Shown: positions 23,394-31,830, numbered from the stretch's first letter. The stretch: 64,000 bases of DNA from Poriferisodalis sp965204125 (GCF_965204125.1 NZ_OZ241968.1:1116001-1180000); one strand, 5' to 3'. The notes: generated by a model from the letters alone, not told the origin. A program made the numbers and translations.

Positions 23394-24691
23394 GTGCTCG
23401 CCCCGTCCTGTTCTGCCGGCAGCCTGAGCGTGAACGTGGTGCCCACGCCTTCACGGGTGTGCAGCATCACCTCGCCGCCGTGGTTCATCACCACGTGTCG
23501 CACGATGCTCAGGCCCAGCCCGGTGCCGCCCGTGGCCCGGGCACGGGCCTTGTCGACCCGGTAGAAGCGCTCGAAGACCCGCTCGGTCTCGTCGGCGGGA
23601 ATGCCGATGCCGTCGTCGGCAACCACGACATCCACGCACGCCTGCTCATCGGCATCGGCCGGCACCTCCGACGGGGGCCCATCGGCACGAGAACTCGGCG
23701 CGGCAGACAGCCGAACCTCCGCGCCCGGGTCGCTGTACTTGATGGCGTTGTCGACCAGGTTCCCCACCGCCCGCAGCAGCTGACCCCGGTCGGCATGAAG
23801 AACGAGCTGTTCAGGTTCCGCCGGGCTCACCAGCGACACGTCGTGCTTGCGAGCGTGCTCGGAATACTGGTGCGCCACCTCGCCCAGCAGCGGCACCACC
23901 GGCACCGGCTCCTGCCGCATCGAGCCCTCCAGCTCCACCCGGCTCAGCTCCAGCAAGTCGTCGATGATGTGGCTCACCCGGTCGGCCTCAGTGCCAATGC
24001 GGTCGACCAGCCGGGTGCGCACCGCAGCGTCATCCTCCCCGGCCAGCGTCTCCGACAGCAGCGCAATGGCACCCACCGGCGTGCGCAGCTCATGGCTGAG
24101 GTTGGCCACAAAATCCCGGCGCACCTCGTCCACCCGCACGCCGTCGGTGCGGTCGGCCATCACCGCCACCGCGCCCAGCGCATGGCTGTCGCCCGCCACC
24201 GGATGCGCGCTGATCTCGATCACCTGCGGCGGCGGCCCGGTCAGCTTCACCGTGCGGGAACGAGCCTGCCCCTCCTGGGCCGACTCCAGGAGCTGCGTGA
24301 CCCCCGCGCCCACCAGCGCCATCGCATCACGGGCCGACATCATCTCGTCGGCCAGCGCATTGCTGGCGCACACGTTGCCGTCCTCGTCCACCAGCACCAC
24401 GCCCACCGACAGCTCATTCATCGCCAGCTGCCAGCGAGCCCGGTCGCGCTCGGCCAGGTTGGCCGTCATGGCCGCGGTGGTGGCAACCGACTCCAGGTAG
24501 GTGATCCAGTCGTCGAGGCTGTTGTGGTCGAGCCGTGCCTCGCCCGGACGGGGCGCCTCGCCCTCCCCGGCAAACCGGTGCACCACACGCCCCAGCCGCT
24601 CCGCGGCCGAACTGCGCCCTCGCACCAGCAGCAACACCACAACCAGCGCAACTGCCAGTGCGGCTGCCACCGCCACCAGCGCCGCAATCAC
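23390..24691 (-). CDS. Sensor histidine kinase (SenX3/PhoR-like)
   Basis: The 433-residue protein starts with one membrane segment (about 1-23), followed by a PAS-like region (about 85-185) without an extracellular sensor. The dimerisation helix has H200 (VANLSHELRTPVGA), and the ATPase domain has N (NLVDNAIKYS), DDGIGIP and GGTGLGLSIVRH. The GTG start overlaps the phoU stop (GTGA). SenX3/PhoR kinases of this layout read phosphate status through PhoU and the Pst transporter, which are encoded just upstream, and phosphorylate the coupled regulator. Confidence 0.9.
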   Translation of the reverse strand: MIAALVAVAAALAVALVVVLLLVRGRSSAAERLGRVVHRFAGEGEAPRPGEARLDHNSLDDWITYLESVATTAAMTANLAERDRARWQLAMNELSVGVVLVDEDGNVCASNALADEMMSARDAMALVGAGVTQLLESAQEGQARSRTVKLTGPPPQVIEISAHPVAGDSHALGAVAVMADRTDGVRVDEVRRDFVANLSHELRTPVGAIALLSETLAGEDDAAVRTRLVDRIGTEADRVSHIIDDLLELSRVELEGSMRQEPVPVVPLLGEVAHQYSEHARKHDVSLVSPAEPEQLVLHADRGQLLRAVGNLVDNAIKYSDPGAEVRLSAAPSSRADGPPSEVPADADEQACVDVVVADDGIGIPADETERVFERFYRVDKARARATGGTGLGLSIVRHVVMNHGGEVMLHTREGVGTTFTLRLPAEQDGAST

Positions 24692-25395
24692 ATCTCGTCC
24701 TGCTCCCGGCGGGCTCGGGCCCGGTTGGCGCCCAGATGCTCGGGCAGCTCTCCGGTCACCAGGAACTCGACGCGCTCGGCCACGTTCACGGCGTGATCGC
24801 CGATGCGCTCGTAGAAGCGGCCCACCACCGCGAGCTGCACGGCATGCTGAATGCTGATCTTGCCGAGCTCGTGCGAGGCGAACACCGACACGATGTACTC
24901 GTTGTGCAGGTCGTCGAGCACGTCGTCCATGTCGTTGAGCACCGACGCCAGGCCGGCGTCGCGCTCGGCGTAAGCATCCATGGCCCTGGCCGTCAGCTTC
25001 ACCGCCTGCTCGCGCATGCGGTCGATCAGCCCCCGCACCCGGGGCTCCAGCTCCGCCCCGTGCAGCCGGGCCACCGCCTTGGCGATGTTGGTGACCAGGT
25101 CGCCGCTGCGTTCGATCTCGGAGATCATCCGCAGGTCGGTCAGGATGGTGCGCAGGTCCACCGCCACCGGCTGCTGCAGGGCCAGCAGCTGCACGCACTT
25201 CTCCTCGGCTTCGAGGCTCAGCAGGTCGAGCTCGTCGTCGGCAGCGATGATCTGGTCGGCCCCGCCGATGTCGCCGGCGAGCAGCGCAGCGCTCACCGCC
25301 GAGATCCCCTCGGCCACCATGCCGCCCATCTGCACGAGATCGGCACGAACCTCGTCCATCAGCTGATGGAACTCGGTCCGTACTTCTTCGGTCAT
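24688..25395 (-). CDS. phoU: Phosphate signalling protein PhoU
   Basis: The 235-residue, all-helical protein has two PhoU repeats. The metal-binding acidic segments are recognisable as IIAADDELDLLSLEAEE in the first and DVLDDLHNEYIVSVFASH in the second, and ISEIERSGDLVTNIAKAV is typical. PhoU links PstB activity to the kinase and shuts signalling off in high phosphate. It sits between pstB (46 bases upstream) and the kinase (GTGA overlap). Confidence 0.93.
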   Translation of the reverse strand: MTEEVRTEFHQLMDEVRADLVQMGGMVAEGISAVSAALLAGDIGGADQIIAADDELDLLSLEAEEKCVQLLALQQPVAVDLRTILTDLRMISEIERSGDLVTNIAKAVARLHGAELEPRVRGLIDRMREQAVKLTARAMDAYAERDAGLASVLNDMDDVLDDLHNEYIVSVFASHELGKISIQHAVQLAVVGRFYERIGDHAVNVAERVEFLVTGELPEHLGANRARARREQDEM

Positions 25396-25441
25396 GTCAT
25401 GCAGTGTGGCGTATTTGCGCTGCTCGGTCGCAGTTCTCTGG

Positions 25442-26350
25442 CTAGCCGACCCGCCCGGTGATGTAGGCCTCCGTGCGGGGGTCGTCGGGGTTGGTGAAGA
25501 TCAGCGAGGTCGGGGCGTACTCGACCAGCTCGCCGGTGCGGTGACCCATCTCGTTGGCCTGCACCGAGAAGAAGGCCGTCATGTCGCTGATACGAGCGGC
25601 CTGCTGCATGTTGTGGGTCACGATGATGATCGTGTACTCGGTCTTCAGCTCGGCGATGAGCTCCTCGATGCGGCCCGTGGCGATCGGGTCGAGCGCGGAA
25701 CAGGGCTCATCCATCAGCACCACGTCGGGCTGCACCGCAATGGCTCGGGCAATGCACAGCCGCTGCTGCTGGCCGCCCGACAGGCCGTACGCCGACATCT
25801 TGAGACGGTCTTTGACTTCATCCCACAGCGCCGCCCGGATGAGCGAGCCCTCCACCACGTCGTCCAGCGCGGATCGCTTCACGCCCGCCAGCCGCGGCCC
25901 GTACGCAATGTTGTCGTAGATCGACTTGGGGAACGGGTTCGGCTTCTGGAACACCATGCCCACCCGCCGCCGCACCTCCACCGGGTCGACCTCGTCTTGA
26001 TACAGGTTGACGCCGTGGTAGTGGATGGTGCCGTCGACCCGGGCGCCCTCGATGAGGTCGTTCATCCGGTTGAAGCAGCGCAGGAACGTGGTCTTGCCGC
26101 AGCCCGACGGGCCGATGAACGCGGTCACCTCATGCGCTGCGATGTCGAGAGTGACATCACGCAGGGCCAGAAAGTCGCCGTAGTACACGTTGATGTCGCC
26201 GCACTCGAACACCGTCTCGGTATCGGCGCGCTGGCCGGCCATGGCCGCGACCGCGCTCACGTCGATGCGGGTCTGCGTGTGGGGTGCCGATGGCGCCAGG
26301 ATCTCTGGTGCTTCGGACTCGTCGGTCATCAGGGCCTTCTCGGGATTCAC
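25442..26350 (-). CDS. pstB: Phosphate ABC transporter ATP-binding protein
   Basis: The 302-residue protein has Walker A GPSGCGKTT, the Q-loop VFQKPNPFP (a PstB hallmark), signature YGLSGGQQQRLCIARAI, Walker B VVLMDEPCSALDP and H-loop VTHNMQQA. About 45 residues precede the usual PstB start, so an internal start is possible (ATG at 26329 removes only seven). It energises phosphate uptake with PstC and PstA. It is followed by phoU in the same transcript. Confidence 0.95.
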   Translation of the reverse strand: MNPEKALMTDESEAPEILAPSAPHTQTRIDVSAVAAMAGQRADTETVFECGDINVYYGDFLALRDVTLDIAAHEVTAFIGPSGCGKTTFLRCFNRMNDLIEGARVDGTIHYHGVNLYQDEVDPVEVRRRVGMVFQKPNPFPKSIYDNIAYGPRLAGVKRSALDDVVEGSLIRAALWDEVKDRLKMSAYGLSGGQQQRLCIARAIAVQPDVVLMDEPCSALDPIATGRIEELIAELKTEYTIIIVTHNMQQAARISDMTAFFSVQANEMGHRTGELVEYAPTSLIFTNPDDPRTEAYITGRVG

Positions 26351-26386
26351 GTTTCACCTGTTCCGGATGATCTCATGGCGGCGCCG

Positions 26387-27325
26387 TCACCACTGCTTCT
26401 CGAAGCGATTGCGCAGGTAGATGGCCAGGCCGTTCACGGCCAGCACCAGCGCCAGGATGATGACGCTGGCCGCAGCGGCATTCGCCCCCCAGTCGGCGCC
26501 GGGCTGGCGGGCGAAGTTGAAGATGAGCACCGGCAGTGCCGTGTAGGGGCCGGTGAAGGTCTCGAAGACGTTGGCATCGCCGAAGCTCATGAAGCCGGTG
26601 GCCGCCCCCACCAAGATCAGCGGGGCAGCCTCGCCCAGGGCGCGCGCCAGCGCCAGCACCGTGCCGGTGAGAATCGTCGACAAGGCCGCAGGCAGAACCT
26701 GGCGTGAGAGCACCTCCCACTTGGTGGCCCCTACACCGTAGGCAGCTTCGCGCAGCGAATCGGGCACGGCCTTGAGCGCCTCCACCGAGGTGATCACCAC
26801 GATCGGCAGCACCATGGCGGCCAGCGTCATGCCGCCGGCGATCACCGTCTTGCCCTTGGTGAAGCCGTCGATCGTCTGAACGAACACCGCCAAGCCGAGC
26901 AGCCCGTACACGATCGAAGGCACGCCGGCCAGGTTGCGGATGTTCAGCTCGACGATGCGGGCGAAGCGGCTGCCCTGGGCGTACTCGACGAGATAGATCG
27001 CCGTGGCCACGCCGGTCGGCACGGCGAACACCCCGGTCACCAGCGCCACCTGCAGGCTGCCGAGGATGCCCTGCCACACGCCGGCCTCGCCAGCGGAGCG
27101 CTGGGAGAAGCCGTGGGTGAGGAAGTGCCAGAGGTTGCCCGACAGAACGTCCCAGCCGTCCACGATCATCACCGCGAGCAGCACGGCCAGGAAGCCCGTG
27201 GCGAACACGGTGGCGCCGATGAGCAGCCACTTGAAGGCTGAGCCGGCCACGTCGGCGCCGGGGCGGCGGCGCAGGGCATCGGCGGCGCCGGTGGCGATGC
27301 CTGCGGGAGTGGTGAGAACAGCCAT
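26387..27325 (-). CDS. pstA: Phosphate ABC transporter permease PstA
   Basis: The 312-residue membrane protein has six hydrophobic segments, and the permease coupling motif EALKAVPDSLREAAYGVGAT that contacts PstB. The stretch YLVEYAQGSRFARIVELNIR and VPSIVYGLLGLAVF are typical of PstA. Its ATG shares one base with the pstC stop (TGATG), so translation is coupled. Confidence 0.94.
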   Translation of the reverse strand: MAVLTTPAGIATGAADALRRRPGADVAGSAFKWLLIGATVFATGFLAVLLAVMIVDGWDVLSGNLWHFLTHGFSQRSAGEAGVWQGILGSLQVALVTGVFAVPTGVATAIYLVEYAQGSRFARIVELNIRNLAGVPSIVYGLLGLAVFVQTIDGFTKGKTVIAGGMTLAAMVLPIVVITSVEALKAVPDSLREAAYGVGATKWEVLSRQVLPAALSTILTGTVLALARALGEAAPLILVGAATGFMSFGDANVFETFTGPYTALPVLIFNFARQPGADWGANAAAASVIILALVLAVNGLAIYLRNRFEKQW

Positions 27326-28269
27326 CAGTACTTGTTCTGCAGTCGCCGCACGATCAGATCGCCCAGCATGTTGAGCACCAGCGTGATGGCGAACAGCAGG
27401 GCGCCCAGGAAGTAGAGGCTCTGGAACGCCAGGGTGCTGCCGGCCACCTGGTCGGTGCCCAGGCCCAGCGCCGCCATGGCGGACGTGAGGGTGCCGCCCG
27501 ACTCGAACAGCGACAGGTTGAACAGCGACGTGTCGCCGCCGCCCGACGCGATCGTCACCACCATGGTCTCGCCGATGGCGCGGCTGAAGCCGACGATGAT
27601 GGCCGCCATCAGCCCCGACATCGCGGCGGGCAGCACCACCCGGATGGACGTGGTGACCTTGCGAGCGCCGAGGCCCGAGGAGGCTTCCCGCAGTGCCACC
27701 GGCACGGCGCGCAGCGCGTCTTCGGCAATCGAGGCAATGAGGGGGATCACCAGCAGGCCCACCGCGATTCCCGCCGCCAGCTTGTTGAAGAAGTTGATCT
27801 CACTGAAGAAGTTGCTGAGGATCGACGGGGTGATGAAGCTGATGGCGAACACGCCGAGCACCACGCTGGGCACGCTGGCCAGCAGCTCGAGGGTGGGCTT
27901 CATCACCTTGCGCACCTTGGGATGCGCATACTCAGAGAGGTAGATCGCAGCGCCGAATCCCGACGGCACCGCCACGAGCATCGCGATGACGGAGATCTGC
28001 ACCGAGTTGACCAGCAGCGTGCTGAGATCGAACAGGCCCCGGCGGGGGAACCAGCCGATCTCGGTGAGGTTGCCCCAAGCCACCTGGCTGATGAACGTCC
28101 ACGCCCCCGACGCCACTGTCCAGATGATGAGCGCGCTCACGATCACCGTGGCGAGCGCGGCCAGCGCGAAGGCCCAGCGTGCCCCTGCTGACCAAGCTCG
28201 CCGGCTCGCCGACGTCCGCAAGTCGGCGACGCTCAGGTCGGAGGTGTCCTGTGGCATGGGCGGTGTCAT
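27325..28269 (-). CDS. pstC: Phosphate ABC transporter permease PstC
   Basis: The 314-residue membrane protein (start at ATG 28269; 28257 is an alternative) has six membrane segments and the coupling motif EDALRAVPVALREASSGLGA. FGAAIYLSEYAHPKVRKVMK and LASVPSVVLGVFAI are PstC-type. No strong ribosome binding site precedes either start. The gap to pstS holds a stem-loop that may set the ratio of binding protein to permease. Confidence 0.92.
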   Translation of the reverse strand: MTPPMPQDTSDLSVADLRTSASRRAWSAGARWAFALAALATVIVSALIIWTVASGAWTFISQVAWGNLTEIGWFPRRGLFDLSTLLVNSVQISVIAMLVAVPSGFGAAIYLSEYAHPKVRKVMKPTLELLASVPSVVLGVFAISFITPSILSNFFSEINFFNKLAAGIAVGLLVIPLIASIAEDALRAVPVALREASSGLGARKVTTSIRVVLPAAMSGLMAAIIVGFSRAIGETMVVTIASGGGDTSLFNLSLFESGGTLTSAMAALGLGTDQVAGSTLAFQSLYFLGALLFAITLVLNMLGDLIVRRLQNKY

Positions 28270-28286
28270 TCTAGAAACACGCCGAT

Positions 28287-28348
28287 GTCCCCCTCGGGTA
28301 CCCCGACCGCTGCGCATGTGCGCAAGGGAGAGGGCACCAGAGGGGGAC
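28287..28348 (-). terminator. pstS-pstC intergenic stem-loop
   Basis: GTCCCCCTC (28287-28295) pairs with GAGGGGGAC (28340-28348), and inside the loop TGCGCATGTGCGCA (28311-28324) is itself self-complementary. The structure lies between pstS and pstC and has no T-run, so it is more likely a partial terminator or mRNA 3'-end stabiliser than a full stop. Confidence 0.5.
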
Positions 28349-28399
28349 CATCAGCGGGAGGGAGGGATTCCCGGATCAGTGGGCTGAGCCTGCCGGTGG

Positions 28400-29527
28400 C
28401 TAGAACGTCTTGCCGGTGGTCAGGTTGGCCCAGTTGCTGCGCGACTGCTCAAGGTCGGCAGGGTCGAGGTTCACGTAGCCGGCATCGACCACGTAGGTCT
28501 GCCCCTCGTCGCTCAGCATGAAGTCGACGAACGCCTTGATGGCGGGGTCGGAGGCCTGCGCAGCGTCGATGTAGGTGTAGAGGAAACGAGCGATCGGGAA
28601 CTCGGCCGACGCGATGGTCTCGGGCGTGGGCGCCACGCAGCCGTCGCCGCCGTCGACCTCCACCAGTTTCACCTTGTCGCGGTTCTCGTCGGCGAAGGCG
28701 AAGCCCACCCAGCCGAGGCTGTGCTGGTTGCCGGCGATGCCGTCGATGATCACGTTGTCGTTGGCCGAAGCGTTGTAGTCGGGGCGCACGGCGAAGTTCT
28801 CATCGGCGTGGCCCTCTTCGACCCGGTGCTCCCAGACGTCCTCGAGTGCGATCTCGATGAAGCTGTCGAAGGTGCCCGACTCCTCGCCCGGCGCGAAGAT
28901 CTCGAGCGCGCCGTCGGCGAATGGACCGCTGCCGTCGAGCTCGGCGTTCAGGCTGTTGGCATCTGCCCATGAGTCGAATCCGGTCGACTCGATGCCGACC
29001 AGGCTGTAGAGGTCTTCAAAGCTGAGGCAGTCGACTGAATCGTTGCTGGCGGCGGTGATCACCGAGATGCCATCGATGCCGACGCGCAGCTCGATGAACT
29101 CGATGCCGGCGGCGTTGATGTCTTCGGCCTCGGAGTCCTTGATCTGGCGAGAGCTGTTCCAGATGGGCACTTCGCCGGCCGCTGCGGCCTTGTGGCCGTC
29201 GCCCGAGCCGGGTCCTGCGACCGAGAACGCCACGTCGGGATGTTGCTCGGAGAAGGCCTCAGCCAGCAGGTTGGTGACGGGCTCGACGGTCGAGGAGCCG
29301 GTGACGTCGATGGAACCGCTGATCGACATGTCGTCGGCCATGTCGTCCGCGGGGGCCTGGGTCGCGGCGGGAGCCGCCGCTGCGGCTGTCGTCGCAGGAG
29401 CGCTGGCGGCGCCGTCGTCAGACGAGTCGTCGTCACTGCCGCATGCAGCGGCGATCAGAGCGAACGCGGTGAGCAGTGCCGCTAGCAGCTTCGTGCCGCG
29501 GCGGGATGACAAGGGGGTCTTTCGCAT
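28400..29527 (-). CDS. pstS: Phosphate-binding lipoprotein PstS
   Basis: The 375-residue protein has a lipoprotein signal with ALIAAACGSDDDSS (lipobox Cys about 36), then an acidic/Ala linker and the phosphate-binding fold: SGSIDVTGSSTVEPVTNLLA, SVAGPGSGDGHKA and IWNSSRQIKDSE are the phosphate-contacting loops. It captures phosphate outside the membrane for PstCA. It is the first gene of the regulon. A TAGCGT -10 element lies 8 bases before the ATG and a PHO box lies further upstream. Confidence 0.95.
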   Translation of the reverse strand: MRKTPLSSRRGTKLLAALLTAFALIAAACGSDDDSSDDGAASAPATTAAAAAPAATQAPADDMADDMSISGSIDVTGSSTVEPVTNLLAEAFSEQHPDVAFSVAGPGSGDGHKAAAAGEVPIWNSSRQIKDSEAEDINAAGIEFIELRVGIDGISVITAASNDSVDCLSFEDLYSLVGIESTGFDSWADANSLNAELDGSGPFADGALEIFAPGEESGTFDSFIEIALEDVWEHRVEEGHADENFAVRPDYNASANDNVIIDGIAGNQHSLGWVGFAFADENRDKVKLVEVDGGDGCVAPTPETIASAEFPIARFLYTYIDAAQASDPAIKAFVDFMLSDEGQTYVVDAGYVNLDPADLEQSRSNWANLTTGKTF

Positions 29528-29535
29528 GGACGCGC

Positions 29536-29541
29536 ACGCTA
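29536..29541 (-). promoter_or_regulatory. -10 element of pstS (leaderless)
   Basis: The minus strand reads TAGCGT followed by eight bases and the pstS ATG. The spacing implies that transcription starts at or next to the start codon. The nearest PHO-box unit begins 33 bases upstream, placing it at the -35 region. Confidence 0.6.
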
Positions 29542-29573
29542 CGAACGGACGGTGACAGCCTCGCGGGTTCGTG

Positions 29574-29612
29574 GTGAACGACGGGAACGGATGCCGTGAA
29601 CAATCCGTGAAC
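29574..29612 (-). promoter_or_regulatory. PHO box upstream of pstS
   Basis: On the minus strand GTTCAC occurs at 29612-29607, 29601-29596 and 29579-29574, that is in exact 11-base register with one degenerate unit (CCGTTC) between the second and third. Direct repeats of GTTCAC with 11-base spacing are the known PhoP/RegX3-type operator of actinobacteria. The likely binder is encoded at the end of the same regulon. Confidence 0.85.
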
Positions 29613-29615
29613 GCG

Positions 29616-29915
29616 TTAACTCGCGTCTCTTCGCGTCTCTTCGTCTTCTTCTTCGGGCATGCCGAGGTCCCAGTGGAGCTCGTAGTTCTCACGCTCGGCG
29701 TCACGCACCACCCGCTCGCGGTTGCGGCGGAACTGCGGGTCGTGAGGCGGCAGGAGCTGCAGGCGCGCGTTCGTCCGGCGGCGAAACTCGTCGACGGCTG
29801 CTTCGTCGCCGTAGATGCCCTCGATCTCCCAGTGCGGTGCGACGGGGCCCAGGTAGATGATGCGGATGCCGACCTCAGGCGGGAGCTGTTCGGCTTCGGT
29901 GGCGATGTCGGTCAC
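29616..29915 (-). CDS. Hypothetical protein (99 aa)
   Basis: A soluble, charged protein starting MTDIATEAEQLPPEVGIRII with a very acidic/basic tail (PEEEDEETRRDAS). The last codons lie in a tandem GCGTCTCTTC duplication. It is upstream of pstS on the same strand, separated by the PHO box, so it is a separate unit. No family recognised. Confidence 0.55.
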   Translation of the reverse strand: MTDIATEAEQLPPEVGIRIIYLGPVAPHWEIEGIYGDEAAVDEFRRRTNARLQLLPPHDPQFRRNRERVVRDAERENYELHWDLGMPEEEDEETRRDAS

Positions 29916-30024
29916 GGTTGTCCTTGTCTGCGGTGGCGCAAGGGTACCGACGCGCTACATGAGAATTCGGTGAGAGTGGCTGAATCAGGGAACCGGTTGG
30001 CTGGTTGGGGCGTTGGTTCTTGTG

Positions 30025-30327
30025 ATGTTGCAGATCAATCCGGTGTACGAGCCGCAGATGTCTCAGGGCTCCGAGAGCCTGGCCGCGGAGTGGGTCCCGT
30101 TCCGCAGGTGTGCGGACATGGATCCCAACGTGTTCTTTCCCAATGACGGCGCCGGCGTGATCGTGGCTCAGAAGGTGTGCGCCCAGTGCCCCGTGGCCGA
30201 CGCCTGCCGTGAGTACGCGCTAGCCAACAACATCACCCACGGCGTGTGGGGCGGCACCTCAGAGCGGCAGCGCCGCCGGATCCTGCGAGATCGCCGCCGG
30301 GCCAGCAAGGCCGCCCGCGCTGCCTGA
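30025..30327 (+). CDS. WhiB-family Fe-S transcriptional regulator
   Basis: The roughly 100-residue protein has the WhiB layout: Cys in FRRCADMDPNVFFP, then VCAQCPVADACREYAL (C-x2-C-x5-C), then the turn HGVWGGTSERQRRR and a basic C-terminal tail. The four cysteines hold a [4Fe-4S] cluster, and WhiB proteins act by binding the sigma factor region 4. The ATG at 30025 has no clear ribosome binding site. It converges with tatA, with one base between the stops. Confidence 0.93.
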   Translation: MLQINPVYEPQMSQGSESLAAEWVPFRRCADMDPNVFFPNDGAGVIVAQKVCAQCPVADACREYALANNITHGVWGGTSERQRRRILRDRRRASKAARAA

Positions 30328-30328
30328 A

Positions 30329-30523
30329 TCAGGAATCGCTTGACGAGCTGTCGCCAGACGTCTTGTCGCCGGCCGCCTTGTCCTCGTCGTTCACGCCCTC
30401 ACGGAACTCGCGCTGAGCTTGGCCCAGCGAGCGCGCCAGCTTGGGCAGCTTGGCTCCTCCGAACAGCACGAGCACGATGATGAGCAGGATGAGCAGTTCG
30501 GGTGGTCCGAGCGCGATGGCCAT
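30329..30523 (-). CDS. tatA: Twin-arginine translocase subunit TatA/E
   Basis: The 64-residue protein has one N-terminal membrane helix (GPPELLILLIIVLVLFGGAK), the FGG hinge, the amphipathic helix LPKLARSLGQAQREFREG and an acidic, Ser-rich tail. This is diagnostic of TatA, which forms the channel for folded Tat substrates. The start is ATG 30523, or GTG 30526. tatC is not nearby. Confidence 0.93.
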   Translation of the reverse strand: MAIALGPPELLILLIIVLVLFGGAKLPKLARSLGQAQREFREGVNDEDKAAGDKTSGDSSSSDS

Positions 30524-30566
30524 CACGCTCGCGAGCGTACCAGTGCCCGATCAGACCGATAGCCGA

Positions 30567-30613
30567 GACAGGTCAGCCGGGACAGGTCAGCCGGCTTGAA
30601 ACAGGTCAGCCGG
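30567..30613. repeat. 14-bp repeat GACAGGTCAGCCGG, three copies
   Basis: Copies lie at 30567-30580, 30581-30594 and (first base changed) 30600-30613, in the gap between the tatA and whiB starts on the minus strand. They sit where the tatA leader or promoter should be and downstream of the whiB stop. Confidence 0.8.
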
Positions 30614-30672
30614 CGACCGCACTTGCTCTGCCGTCGGCTAACGGCCAGCCGATGACGCGGCGGCGCGCGGCA

Positions 30673-30951
30673 TCAGCCGGCGGCGGCGCGCCTCGTGAGG
30701 GCTCGCTGGCGGCGCACCCGGCGGCGTTCCCGCTCGCTCATGCCGCCCCAGATGCCGAACTTCTCGCTGTTCTGGAGTGCGTATTCGAGGCATTCATCGC
30801 TGACGACGCAGCCGCGGCAGACCGCCTTGGCCTCGCGGGTGCTCGCCCCGCGCTCGGGAAAGAACAGGTCGGGATCGACCCCGAGGCAATTTGCCTCGTC
30901 CCACCAGTTCCCTGCTGGTAGCTCGACTGCTACGTCAGTTGCGAATGCCAT
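30673..30951 (-). CDS. WhiB-family Fe-S transcriptional regulator
   Basis: The 92-residue protein has NCLGVDPDLFFPERG, AVCRGCVVSDECLEYAL and FGIWGGMSERERRRVRRQRA. These are the four cluster cysteines, the G-I-W-G-G turn and a basic DNA-binding tail. Its short N-terminus and D-P-D-L-F-F-P are like the WhiB1/WhiB2 group. Redox or NO sensing via the cluster is expected from the family. Confidence 0.94.
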   Translation of the reverse strand: MAFATDVAVELPAGNWWDEANCLGVDPDLFFPERGASTREAKAVCRGCVVSDECLEYALQNSEKFGIWGGMSERERRRVRRQRALTRRAAAG

Positions 30952-31095
30952 GGGCCCTCCCCGATTTCAACTCGGCGGCCGTGTCCGCTGCGCTCATCGG
31001 CGGCCGAGATCGCTCGCCTGTAATTACAGGTGTGTGACTTGCCATTGAACCCCATGGGTGTGACATGCGCAAGCGGCAATTTCGGCGGCTGTTCT

Positions 31096-31521
31096 CTAGC
31101 GATGCGGGCGCTCGTCGGGCATCGCCGCGGACTCGGTCAGATGGACGTCGCCGACCAGTGCACCTGCCAGCGGAACCTCAGTTGCAGAGCGGTAACGCAC
31201 GGTGACGCGCACCAGTTTCGCCTCGACTCGTCGCTCCACGTCCAGCCGGTCCGGATCGAGCGGGGCAGCCTGCACCACGGCCTTGCGGACGGCGTCCATC
31301 GACGGCTCCACCGCGGCTATGCGCGCGCCCACCCGGGCCGCGTGCGACACCAGCACCGCGTCGCGCGCGACCAGCGCCGTCTGGACGATGCACATGAGCA
31401 GCAGCACCAGGAAGGGCAGTAGCAAGGCCAGCTCGACGGTGGCCTGCCCGCGCTCCTGCGCCGCGCCTGCGCTCGGTGGCTGAAGTGGCGGGAGCGTTCG
31501 GCTCGCCGGACTTGATTTCAG
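31096..31521 (-). CDS. TadE-like pseudopilin, apparent CTG start
   Basis: The protein carries the TadE signature GQATVELALLLPFLVLLL, a pseudopilin N-terminus with conserved Glu, then a globular domain to 141 residues. The only canonical start in frame, TTG at 31425, lies inside this motif, after the Glu. Upstream in frame there is no ATG, GTG or TTG well into the pilin gene, but a CTG at 31521 overlaps the pilin stop as CTGA, with AAGG upstream. TadE proteins are minor pilins of Tad/Flp pili. Confidence 0.75.
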   Translation of the reverse strand: MKSSPASRTLPPLQPPSAGAAQERGQATVELALLLPFLVLLLMCIVQTALVARDAVLVSHAARVGARIAAVEPSMDAVRKAVVQAAPLDPDRLDVERRVEAKLVRVTVRYRSATEVPLAGALVGDVHLTESAAMPDERPHR

Positions 31522-31787
31522 GAGATGGCCTTGGTCAGGTAGTTGAAGACTGCGTCGAGCAAGCGGCCGATCTTGCCGGTGCTGGTTGCCCAGGCGGTGA
31601 CTGCCGCAACCAGCAGTGCAATGGCGCCGGTGAGCAGCGCGTACTCGGCCGTGGTCTGTCCGGCCTCGCCGGTCGCCTCGGCAGGGTCGGCCGGGTCAGG
31701 CGCATCGGCCTGGTCGGATGCAAGCCGGTGTGTGCGGCGCAGCTGGGCGTATGGGCCTGTGGCACGGGTAGTCGAGTGTTCGGACAT
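31518..31787 (-). CDS. Flp-type pilin (DUF4244-like)
   Basis: From the ATG at 31787, behind an AGAAGGAG site, the product has 89 residues. A polar leader of about 45 residues precedes GEAGQTTAEYALLTGAIALL, the G / TTAEYA motif of Flp pilins, and a single hydrophobic helix. Cleavage is expected at the glycine before the helix, leaving the Glu at +5-like position. It is the likely major subunit of the pilus encoded here. Confidence 0.82.
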   Translation of the reverse strand: MSEHSTTRATGPYAQLRRTHRLASDQADAPDPADPAEATGEAGQTTAEYALLTGAIALLVAAVTAWATSTGKIGRLLDAVFNYLTKAIS

Positions 31788-31830
31788 GATGACTCCTTCT
31801 GGTTCTGTTGATTTGGGCGGGCGAGGCATG

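Noticed and set aside
24688..25198. N-terminal extension of the histidine kinase frame to 25198
   Set aside because: The extension is antiphase to phoU and lacks membrane or sensor features; GTG 24691 with a GTGA overlap is the better start.
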